Below, piece after piece: positions 1-7,369 of a DNA stretch of 64,000 nt. The notes beneath the pieces were generated by a model. The model saw only the letters and a program-made list of their open reading frames with translations. It did not search any database and was not told the DNA's origin. Origin of the DNA: DATGPD01 sp041398565 (GTDB lineage: Bacteria; Planctomycetota; UBA1135; UBA2386); the NCBI GenBank assembly GCA_041398565.1, contig JAWKUN010000002.1:434001-498000 (forward strand). Direction: 5' to 3'. Within the stretch, counting starts at the first letter, position 1, and each line of letters starts with the position of its first letter. Both the position numbers and the translations under genes were made by a program.

Positions 1-529
1 TGGCGGCGACGAGCTTGGGGCCGTAGCCCGCGAACAGCGAGCGCGTCGGGCCGTTGGCCCAGGCGAGCAGCGACAAGTGCAGGGCGACTTGCAGGTGCGC
101 CGCGACGCGTTCGGGCGAGGCGGCCGCGGCCTGCTCGGCCAACGCGCGGCCGGTGGTCGCCAGCGACAGGATTTCGGCGCGCACGTCGTCGGGAACGTGG
201 TCGTCGGCCGCCAGGACCTCGTCCATCGTCGTCGCCTGTTCGGTGGTGGAAAGCGCCGCACGCTGCATGCGCACGTCAGCGGCCTCGAAGGCGCGCTCGG
301 CCACGGCCAACGCCAGATCGACGTCGGTCGGTGTCGCCTTGTGTGCCTGCACGGCATCTGCGAGCCGACGGTCCACCTCCGCTTGCAGGCGCGCGGCGCG
401 CTCCGGCAAGGGCAGCGTCGGATCGTCGGCGAAGGCGACCGCCGGTGCCGCGGGTGCAGGCGCGAGCACGCTGTCGAGCGGCCGCGCCGACAGGACGCAG
501 CCCGCCATCGGCAGCCACGCCGCCGACAT
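1..529 (-). CDS. Putative helical lipoprotein, C-terminus beyond the window
   Basis: The minus strand is open from an ATG at 529 to the window edge. Residues 5-11 (WLPMAGC) resemble a lipoprotein signal ending in a lipobox with Cys11, so membrane anchoring after export is inferred. A Pro/Ala-rich linker follows, then a charged, Ala/Leu-rich, almost certainly all-helical region (for example AERAFEAADVRMQRAAL and VALHLSLLAWANGPTRSLF). It lies 161 bases downstream of the DUF1501 gene on the same strand and may share its transcript. The same frame stays open upstream to beyond 620 with GTG codons at 535 and further up, so the true start may be earlier and give a longer signal sequence. I do not recognise the family; TPR-like or TatT-like helical lipoproteins are possible, but no diagnostic motif is visible. 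Confidence 0.55.
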   Translation of the reverse strand, partial: MSAAWLPMAGCVLSARPLDSVLAPAPAAPAVAFADDPTLPLPERAARLQAEVDRRLADAVQAHKATPTDVDLALAVAERAFEAADVRMQRAALSTTEQATTMDEVLAADDHVPDDVRAEILSLATTGRALAEQAAAASPERVAAHLQVALHLSLLAWANGPTRSLFAGYGPKLVAA

Positions 530-690
530 CGGCACGACTCGCCCCAGCGCTCCACTGACCGACGAGACCAGCTGCCACGCCAAGCTCGGTGAGAAGCGGC
601 GGACCGCGCGCGGCACCCTGCTCGACGACACCGTGGGCACGAGCGCGACCGCTCGCGACGCCACCCCCACCGTCGCGCCCGATCGCCGCC

Positions 691-2130
691 TCACGCCAGC
701 AGCCCCGGCACCACGCGCCCGCCGACGTCCGTCAGGCGGAACCGTCTCCCCTGGTAGCGGTAGGTCAGCCGCTCGTGGTCGAGTCCCAACAGGTGCAGCA
801 GCGTTGCCTGCAAGTCGTGCACGTGCACGGGGTCTCGCACGATGTTGTAGCCGAGGTCGTCGGTCTCGCCGTACACGGTGCCGGCGCGCACGCCGCCGCC
901 CGCCAGCCACATCGAGAAGCAACGCGGATGGTGGTCGCGGCCGAAGTCGTCGGCAGTCAACCGCCCCTGCGAGTAGCAGGTGCGCCCGAACTCGCCACCC
1001 CACACCACCAGCGTGTCGTCGAGCAGACCGCGTCGCGCCAGGTCTTCGACCAGCGCCGCGCCGGCTCGGTCGGTCTGCCCCGCCAGCCTCGGCATGCCGG
1101 CCGGCAGGTGGTCGTGGTGGTCCCAGCCGCGGTGGAAGAGCTGCACCATGCGCACGCCGCGCTCGAGCAGACGGCGCGCGAGGAGGCAGTTGGCAGCGAA
1201 GGTGCCCGGCTTGCGCGCGTCGTCGCCGTAGAGGGCGAACGTCGACTCGGGCTCGGCCGACAGATCGGTCACCTCCGGCACCGCCGTCTGCATGCGGAAC
1301 GCCAGCTCGTACTGCCGCAGCCGAGCCGCGATCGCCGGGTCGTCGTCGTGCGCCAGCGCCTCCTCCTGCAGCGCACGCACCGCCCGCATCCAAGCCCGGC
1401 GCGCCTCGCGGTCGATCCCCGGCGGGTCCGCGAGGTACAGCACCGCGTCCTTGCCGGCGCGCAGCTGCGTGCCCTGATGCTCGGCCGGCAGGAACCCCGC
1501 CCCCCACAAGCGCGCGTAGATCGGCTGGCCGCCGGCGCCTTGCGTCACCAGCACGCAGTAGGTCGGCAACTCGTCGCTGTCGTTGCCGAGCCCGTAGCTC
1601 AGCCATGCGCCGACCGACGGCCGTCCGGCGACCTGGAATCCGGTCTGGAAGAAGGTGATCGCCGGATCGTGGTTGATCTGCTCGGTATGCAGCGAGCGCA
1701 CGATGCAGAGCTTGTCGACGATGCGCGCCGTGTGCGGGAACAGCGACGACACGTCGGCGCCGCTCTGGCCGTGCCGCGCGAACGGGAACGGCGAACCGAC
1801 CATCGGCAGCGTCGACTGGTTGCCAGACATGCCGGTGAGGCGCTGGCCCTGGCGCACAGAGTCGGGCAGCTCTTCACCGCGCCGGCGGATCAGCTCCGGC
1901 TTGAAGTCGAAGCTCTCGAGCTGCGACGGCCCGCCGCTCATGAACAGCGACACGATGCGCTTGGCGCGCGGCGCGAAGTGAGGCCCCTTCGACGGCGCTT
2001 CGTCGCCGCTACGCAGGTCGCGCGCCAGCAGCGAACGCGCCGCCACGCCCGGCAACGCGCAGGCCACGCCGCCGCGTGCCAAAGCCGTCAGGAAGGTTCG
2101 GCGGCCCACGAGATCGTGCCCCTCGTTCAT
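691..2130 (-). CDS. DUF1501 family protein with Tat signal
   Basis: Encodes 479 residues of the DUF1501 family, sulfatase-like proteins abundant in Planctomycetota and nearly always paired with a DUF1549/DUF1553 cytochrome protein. Residues 9-15 (GRRTFLT) form a twin-arginine motif followed by an Ala/Gly/Leu-rich stretch, so folded export by Tat is inferred. Typical DUF1501 landmarks are present: the LFMSGGPSQLESFDFKP start of the domain, WGGEFGR, and the C-terminal LLHLLGLDHERLTYRYQGRRFRLTDV block. The ATG overlaps the stop of the upstream cytochrome gene by four bases (ATGA), so the two are probably translationally coupled. The biochemical activity of the family is not established; a role in extracytoplasmic breakdown of polymers together with the cytochrome partner is commonly proposed but unproven. 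Confidence 0.93.
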   Translation of the reverse strand: MNEGHDLVGRRTFLTALARGGVACALPGVAARSLLARDLRSGDEAPSKGPHFAPRAKRIVSLFMSGGPSQLESFDFKPELIRRRGEELPDSVRQGQRLTGMSGNQSTLPMVGSPFPFARHGQSGADVSSLFPHTARIVDKLCIVRSLHTEQINHDPAITFFQTGFQVAGRPSVGAWLSYGLGNDSDELPTYCVLVTQGAGGQPIYARLWGAGFLPAEHQGTQLRAGKDAVLYLADPPGIDREARRAWMRAVRALQEEALAHDDDPAIAARLRQYELAFRMQTAVPEVTDLSAEPESTFALYGDDARKPGTFAANCLLARRLLERGVRMVQLFHRGWDHHDHLPAGMPRLAGQTDRAGAALVEDLARRGLLDDTLVVWGGEFGRTCYSQGRLTADDFGRDHHPRCFSMWLAGGGVRAGTVYGETDDLGYNIVRDPVHVHDLQATLLHLLGLDHERLTYRYQGRRFRLTDVGGRVVPGLLA

Positions 2131-5100
2131 CGCAGCACCACCGCTTCGTCGGCCGAGTAGATCGCGCTCGCCACCATGGTCGCCGCGGCCTGCGTCGCCA
2201 AGTCGAGCGCGGCGTCTTCGTGCGGTGGGTCGCCCACGGCCAGGAGCTGCCGCGCCGCCTCGGGGGCGCCGGCGAAGCGCGCCGCCTGTGCGTCCCACAG
2301 CGCGCGCAGCGCCCGCGCCGCGCCCGGCCGCGGCAGCTCGCCCAGCACGCGGAGATGCATGCTGCGCACGCTGGCCTCGACGTCGGCACCACACTCGCGC
2401 AGCGCGCGCTCCGCCAGACCGCGCGCTGCCTCGACGAACTGCGGGTCGTTCATCAAGACCAGCGCCTGCAGCGGCGTGATCGTGCGCTGGCGACGCTGCA
2501 CGCACACCTCGCGGTCGGGGGCGTCGAACAGCGACATCGACGGCGGCGGTGAGGTGCGCTTCCAGAAGGTGTAGAGGCTGCGCCGGTGCGAGCCCTCGCC
2601 GACGTCGCGCCGGTAGCTGGCACCCGACTTCTCCTCCCACAGACCGGGCGGCTGGTACGGCTTCACCGGCGGGCCACCGGGCTTCTCCACCAGGAGCCCG
2701 GCGGTGAACAGCGCCGCGTCGCGCGTCATCTCCGCCGACAAGCGCAGCCGTGGCCCGCGCGCCAGGAGCTCGTTGTCGGGGTCGCGCTCACGCAGCGCCG
2801 CCGACGCGACCGAACTCTGCTGCCATGTCTGCGAGGTGAGGATCAGACGGTGCAGGGCCTGCACGTCCCAACCCGACTGCACGAACCGCCGCGCCAGCCA
2901 GTCGAGGAGCTGCGGGTGGCTCGGCGGCGAACCCTGCACGCCGAAGTCCTCCTGCGTGCGCACCAGACCCTGGCCGAAGTGCATCTGCCAGATCCGGTTG
3001 ACGGCGACGCGCGCGGTGAGCGGATGGTGCGGCTCGCACAGCCAGCGCGCCAGGCCGAGGCGGTTGCGCGGCGCATCCTTGGGCCACGGCGGCAGCGACG
3101 CCGGCACGTCGGGCTCGACCGCCGCGCCGTGCCGGTCGTAGGCGCCGCGCTCGAGCACGTAGGCAGCGCGCGGACAGTCGTCGCGCATCACCATGATCTC
3201 GCGGATCTGGTCGCGCACGGCGGTGATACCGGCGAGCGCCTTGCGGTAGGCGGCCTCGTCGGCAACGAGGTCGTCGGGGTGGAGGGAGCGGTAGTAGCCG
3301 GAGAGCTCGTCGTGGATCTGCTCCCCTTGCTCGCCGTGGAACGATCGCCGCGCCAGCGCTTGCGCGAGGCGCGAGCCCCCGGCCAGGTGATCGATCTCGA
3401 GCTCGGTCAGGCAGCGCGGGAACACCCACAGGTCGTCGACCTCGCCGCCGGCCAGCCCGCGGTCGCGGAAGCGCGCGCCGACGACCAAAGCCTCGGCGCC
3501 GCCGCCGGTGATGGACTTGGTGAGGCAGTCGCGCACGACCTCGACCTCGGCGGCCGTTCCGTCGACGACAATCCCGAGGGTGTCGGCTCGGCCGTGGCCG
3601 GCCGATCGGATCGCCACGTGCGTCCATCGCCCGGCCTGCAGCGGCGCCTTGGCCCGGATGCGCACCGCGTTGCCCGGCCAGAAGTGGATCAGGGCGAAGC
3701 TCGGCCGACCGTCTTCGAGCAGCAACTCGTAGCCGCGGCTGCCGGCGTCGGTCCAGGCGCGCGAGCGGTGCAGCACGACGGCGCGGTCGGTGATGGCGTC
3801 GACCTTCAACCAGAACGCGATGGTGAACTCGTCGTACGCGGTGAAGTCGGCGACGCCCGGCAGGGTGACGCTGCACTCGCCGTCGAAGCGCAGTGCGCTG
3901 CCCACCTTGCCGGGCACCACCTGCACCGCGCCGTCGACGCGGCCCGGCTTGCTCGGGTCGGCGAGGTTCGCGACCTTGCCACCCTCGATCGCCTCGCCGG
4001 CGAAGTGGCCGGCGCAAGCGACGACCTCGGCGCGCTTGCCTGGCTGCGCCAGCCACTCGTCGAGGCCAACGGGATCGATGTCCCTGTGCGTCCGCCCCGC
4101 CTTCCGCCCCGCCGCCTGCCGAGCCGCCTCCGCCGCCGCCAGCGCCTTCTCCTGCTCCGGCGTCGGCAGCAGCAGCGTCGGCGTCGGCACCGCGTTGGTG
4201 AAGTGCGAGTACAGGCCGCACTCGTCGATGTCGTCGAACAGCGCGAACAGCTGGTAGAACTCGCGCTGCTTGATCCGGTCGAACTTGTGGTCGTGGCAGC
4301 GGGCACAGCCGAGCGTCAAACCCAGCACGGCGCTGCCCAGGGTCTCGACCCGGTCGCACACGTATTCGACCCGGAACTCCTCTTCGACGCTGCCGCCCTC
4401 GTTGGTCTGCCGGTGCAGGCGGTCGAAGCACGTCGCCAGGATCTGCTCGCGGCTCGCGTCCGGCAGCAGGTCGCCGGCGAGCTGCCAGGTGAGGAACTGG
4501 TCGAAGGGCAGGTTGCGCTGGAACGCGTCGACCACCCAGTCGCGCCACGGCCACACCTCGCGGTAGACATCGGCCTGGTAGCCGTAGGTGTCGGCGTAGC
4601 GGGCGGCGTCGAGCCACGGCACGGCCATGCGCTCGCCGTAGCGCGGCGAGGCCAGTAGCCGGTCGAGCACGCGCGCGAACGCGTCGGGCGTCTCGTCGCC
4701 TGCGAACACGTCGAGTTCCTCCGGCGTCGGCGGCAGACCGGTGAGCGCGAACGAAGCGCGGCGCAGGAGCTGCGTCTTGCTGGCCGGCGGCGCCGGTGCC
4801 AGCCCCTCGCGCTCGAGGCGGGCGCGCACGAAGGCGTCGATCGGGTTGGCCGGCTCGCCACCCGGCGCTTCGGGCACCGGCACCGCGTCCGGCAACGACC
4901 GCAGCGACCAGTGCTCGGTGTAGGGCGCACCCTGCTCGATCCACGCACGCAGGCGCGCGATCTCCGCCGCCGACAGCGACAGGCCGCTGTTGGCCGGAGG
5001 CATGCGGTCGTCGTCGTGCGCGTTCACCCGCCGCCACAGCTCGCTTCGCCCGAGGTCGCCCGGCACGATCGCGACCCTGCCGTCCTTGCGCGCGCTCTTG

Positions 5101-5375
5101 GCGCTCGCCTCCTCGTCGAGGCGCAGCCCGGCCTTGCGCCGACTCGCGTCGGGGCCGTGACAACGAAAGCAGCGGTCGGCGAGCAGCGGGCGGATGTCGC
5201 GGTCGAAGTCGATGATGGGCGGACGACCGAAGTCGCCGCCCATCGCACCAGCCATGCAGCGGATGGAGTCAGACTCCACCGCTGAACGGCGGGTGATCGC
5301 GCCGGCACGCGCATGTGCCCACGCACCGGCGGCGCAGCACAGAGCGAGCAGCGGCGTCGAAGCGCGACGGAGCAT
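2127..5375 (-). CDS. Planctomycete cytochrome protein, PSCyt1-DUF1549-LamG-DUF1553
   Basis: Encodes 1082 residues. The ATG at 5375 is chosen because it begins a signal peptide (LLALCCAAGAWAHARA); the open frame extends to 5468 without one. C69-F-R-C72-H73 is a c-type heme-binding site in the PSCyt1 domain. DUF1549 follows (about residues 150-350; DAARYADTYGYQ, HDHKFDRIKQREFYQ), then a LamG/concanavalin-like insert (about 470-660; SALRFDGECSVTLPG, FTIAFWLKVD) and DUF1553 (about 780-1050; NRLGLARWL, AVNRIWQMHFGQGLV). This order is characteristic of Planctomycetota. The protein is presumably exported, and the LamG insert may bind carbohydrate (inference). It is translationally coupled to the downstream DUF1501 gene. 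Residues about 30-46, between the signal peptide and the heme domain, are encoded by a REP-like repeat (5236-5287), so this linker looks like an in-frame insertion. Confidence 0.93.
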   Translation of the reverse strand: MLRRASTPLLALCCAAGAWAHARAGAITRRSAVESDSIRCMAGAMGGDFGRPPIIDFDRDIRPLLADRCFRCHGPDASRRKAGLRLDEEASAKSARKDGRVAIVPGDLGRSELWRRVNAHDDDRMPPANSGLSLSAAEIARLRAWIEQGAPYTEHWSLRSLPDAVPVPEAPGGEPANPIDAFVRARLEREGLAPAPPASKTQLLRRASFALTGLPPTPEELDVFAGDETPDAFARVLDRLLASPRYGERMAVPWLDAARYADTYGYQADVYREVWPWRDWVVDAFQRNLPFDQFLTWQLAGDLLPDASREQILATCFDRLHRQTNEGGSVEEEFRVEYVCDRVETLGSAVLGLTLGCARCHDHKFDRIKQREFYQLFALFDDIDECGLYSHFTNAVPTPTLLLPTPEQEKALAAAEAARQAAGRKAGRTHRDIDPVGLDEWLAQPGKRAEVVACAGHFAGEAIEGGKVANLADPSKPGRVDGAVQVVPGKVGSALRFDGECSVTLPGVADFTAYDEFTIAFWLKVDAITDRAVVLHRSRAWTDAGSRGYELLLEDGRPSFALIHFWPGNAVRIRAKAPLQAGRWTHVAIRSAGHGRADTLGIVVDGTAAEVEVVRDCLTKSITGGGAEALVVGARFRDRGLAGGEVDDLWVFPRCLTELEIDHLAGGSRLAQALARRSFHGEQGEQIHDELSGYYRSLHPDDLVADEAAYRKALAGITAVRDQIREIMVMRDDCPRAAYVLERGAYDRHGAAVEPDVPASLPPWPKDAPRNRLGLARWLCEPHHPLTARVAVNRIWQMHFGQGLVRTQEDFGVQGSPPSHPQLLDWLARRFVQSGWDVQALHRLILTSQTWQQSSVASAALRERDPDNELLARGPRLRLSAEMTRDAALFTAGLLVEKPGGPPVKPYQPPGLWEEKSGASYRRDVGEGSHRRSLYTFWKRTSPPPSMSLFDAPDREVCVQRRQRTITPLQALVLMNDPQFVEAARGLAERALRECGADVEASVRSMHLRVLGELPRPGAARALRALWDAQAARFAGAPEAARQLLAVGDPPHEDAALDLATQAAATMVASAIYSADEAVVLR
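5236..5287 (+). repeat. REP-like hairpin repeat, copy A (inside coding sequence)
   Basis: A 52-base sequence that recurs inverted at 5585-5635 with about 48 matching positions. Its core, 5258-5285, is a near-perfect 28-base palindrome: CAGCGG, one unpaired base, TGGAGTC, central A, GACTCCA, CCGCTG. The GACTCCACC block is shared with the elements at 11600, 20390 and 25306. It lies inside the 5' end of the DUF1549/DUF1553 gene. Arrangement and hairpin resemble REP/BIME elements mobilised by RAYT-type transposases; no such transposase is in the window. Confidence 0.75.
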
Positions 5376-5584
5376 GCCGCGATCATGCCAGACGCGCGCC
5401 CCAACGCGAGACGCGGGCCGCCGAGCGAGCCGGGCCTCGTGATCCTGCCAGTGCGATTTGCCGCCCACGCTGAGCCTCGGCGTGAACGCGGACCGGGCAC
5501 GCGCCCGGCAGCAGGCGGCTCCATCGGCGATGCTCTCGCGCAGCCCGGCTGGAGGTCGCCTCGCAGTGATACGTCGCCAACAGC

Positions 5585-5635
5585 GTTCAGCGGTGGACCT
5601 GGCTCCATCCGCTGCAAGGCTGGTGCGATGGGCGG
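5585..5635 (-). repeat. REP-like hairpin repeat, copy B (inverted partner of copy A)
   Basis: The reverse complement of this 51-base stretch matches 5236-5287 apart from about four differences including one deleted base. It starts two bases after the stop codon of the esterase-SGNH gene, so it lies in that gene's 3' untranslated region. With copy A it forms an inverted pair around about 300 bases holding the start of the cytochrome gene, a BIME-like arrangement. The hairpin may also act in transcript termination or stability, but there is no T-run. Confidence 0.75.
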
Positions 5636-5636
5636 C

Positions 5637-7034
5637 CTACTCCTTCTTGTCGGTCTTCGCCGGCGCCTCGGCCCCCGCCTCGGCAGCGGCAGGCTCCGGC
5701 GCCGGCACCGCACCCAAGACCTCGAGCATGGCATCGGCGACGAAGCGGTTGCCGGCGGCGTTCAGGTGCACGCCGTCGGTGGTCAGCACGCCGCGCTCGG
5801 CGTCGTCGGTGTTGCGCGCCCGCAACGCGGCGACGAAGCGGGCCCGCAGGTCGAGGAGCGTCAGGTGCGCCGATGCGGCCACCCGCCGGCTCACCGCGGC
5901 GTACTCGTCGAGCATGCCGTCGAGCTGGTTGCTGCCCGCAGCCTTCTCGCCGATGACGCTGGGCGTGCACAGCACGACCCGCGCCCCGGCGGCGGCGATG
6001 TCGTGCACCAGCTGGCGCAGGCCGGACTCGAAGGCATCGATGGGCGTGCCCTTGCCGCGCAGCGAGTGCCAGACGTCGTTGATGCCGATGTAGACGACGA
6101 CGACGGTCGGCTCGACGGCCAGAACGTCGCGTTCCAGGCGCGCGGCGAGGTCGGGCACCCGGTTGCCACTCACGCCCTTGCCGATCAGCTCGACCCCGGG
6201 CAAACGGGCGCGCAGGTCGCTGGCGACGCAGTCGATGTAGCCGCCCGCCTTCACCGCGGCGGCGGTGATCGAGTCGCCGAAGAACACGACGCGGTCGCCG
6301 TCGTGCAGGACGATCGGCGGCACCCGCCGCTGCGCGAACAGCCACTCGTGCACCTTGGGATCGGCGTACGTGCGCGTCCAGGAGTCGTGGGTCACGCCTT
6401 CGTATTCGGTGTAGTCGAGCACGCCGCCAGCCTTGCGCACGGCCGCCACCATCTCGCGCGAGCGTGCCACCGGCACGGTCGCGTCGGCGTCGCCATGGAA
6501 CGCCCAGATGGGCAGTGTCGCCAGACGGACGGCGGCGTCCAGCTCGCCGCCGCCACACACCGGCACGGCGGCGGCGAACAACTCGGGGCGGCGGCCGGCC
6601 AAGTGCCACGTGGCGAAGCCGCCCATCGACAAGCCGGTGAGATAGACGCGGTCGACGTCGACGTCCGGTCGCATCGCCAGCGACGCGGCGAACTCTTGCA
6701 GCAGGTCCACGTCCCACCAACGCCCGCGCGGGCACTGCGGCGCGACGACGAGGCAGGGCCGCGCCGCCTGCGCCGCCTCGGTCACGAAGTCGCCGACCCC
6801 GTGCCGCAGCTGCGCCGCGTTGTCGGTGCCGCGCTCGCCAGCGCCGTGCAAGAAGAGGACGAGGGGCACGCGATGCTCAGGGCCGGCAGCGGCCGGCACG
6901 AACACTCGGTAAGGAAGGGTGGCGCCCGAGGCGGCCGCGAACGTGTGCGCCGTCATGCGGTCGCGGGGCGACTGGGCTGCAGCGATGGTCGGCACGAGGG
7001 CGACGGCGACGACGAGAAGGAGACGAGGAACCAC
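5637..7034 (-). CDS. Secreted bifunctional alpha/beta-hydrolase and SGNH hydrolase
   Basis: Two hydrolase domains in one secreted chain of 465 residues. The first is an alpha/beta-hydrolase of the feruloyl esterase/PHB-depolymerase type: oxyanion segment LVLFLHGAGERG, nucleophile GLS136MGG, acid in HGDADATVP, histidine in GVTHDSW. The second is an SGNH/GDSL hydrolase: block I FFGDS255ITA, block II GKGVSGNR, block III GINDVW, block V DGVHLN. The GTG at 7034 is preferred because a hydrophobic signal peptide (LLLVVAVALVPTIAAAQ) follows at once; an ATG at 7148 would put 38 uncharacteristic residues before it. A role in removing acyl or acetyl groups from polysaccharides is likely from domain content. 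The C-terminus is Ala/Glu/Lys-rich. The REP-like copy B lies directly after the stop. Confidence 0.88.
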   Translation of the reverse strand: MVPRLLLVVAVALVPTIAAAQSPRDRMTAHTFAAASGATLPYRVFVPAAAGPEHRVPLVLFLHGAGERGTDNAAQLRHGVGDFVTEAAQAARPCLVVAPQCPRGRWWDVDLLQEFAASLAMRPDVDVDRVYLTGLSMGGFATWHLAGRRPELFAAAVPVCGGGELDAAVRLATLPIWAFHGDADATVPVARSREMVAAVRKAGGVLDYTEYEGVTHDSWTRTYADPKVHEWLFAQRRVPPIVLHDGDRVVFFGDSITAAAVKAGGYIDCVASDLRARLPGVELIGKGVSGNRVPDLAARLERDVLAVEPTVVVVYIGINDVWHSLRGKGTPIDAFESGLRQLVHDIAAAGARVVLCTPSVIGEKAAGSNQLDGMLDEYAAVSRRVAASAHLTLLDLRARFVAALRARNTDDAERGVLTTDGVHLNAAGNRFVADAMLEVLGAVPAPEPAAAEAGAEAPAKTDKKE

Positions 7035-7369
7035 GGCGAGCGGCTGAGAGTGGGAATCGGGATGGCGGTGCGCCAGCAGCCGCCACAGTCGGCCCACGTC
7101 CGTCGCGGGCCAGGAGCCAAGGGTGGCCTCGCCGGCCGCCGCCTGCAACTGGCCGGGCGGGTGCGCGCGTCAGACTAGGGAATACCCGATCCAGACCGTG
7201 TGCGCGCAGTCGCAAGGCGCGCTCGTCCACGGCACGCCGCGTGCGTCAACCCGAATCGCGGTTCTCGGAGAGGGATCTTCATCCCCCATGAGAGGGGACC
7301 GCCTTGGCAAGACCCGAACCTCGCCTACGATCGCGCTCCCTGTCTGTCTCCCCATCTCACCCGTCTCGC
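7035..7369. other. Divergent intergenic region
   Basis: This 335-base gap separates the minus-strand hydrolase gene from the plus-strand subtilase gene. The only element I can support is the sigma-70-like promoter at 7304-7331 for the subtilase. No RNA gene, repeat or small coding sequence is convincing here. Confidence 0.5.
7304..7331 (+). promoter_or_regulatory. Sigma-70-like promoter for the subtilase gene
   Basis: TTGGCA (7304-7309) and TACGAT (7326-7331) are separated by 16 bases, a good match to -35 and -10 elements, 38 bases upstream of the start at 7370. The same TACGAT hexamer occurs before the DUF427 gene and the secreted-protein gene that starts at 51064. Confidence 0.5.

Noticed and set aside
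589..4658. Long plus-strand open frames (523 and 690 codons) opposite the DUF1501 and cytochrome genes
   Set aside because: They are His/Arg/Ala/Val-rich antisense shadows produced by high G+C; no start context or family match, while the opposite strand has clear domains.
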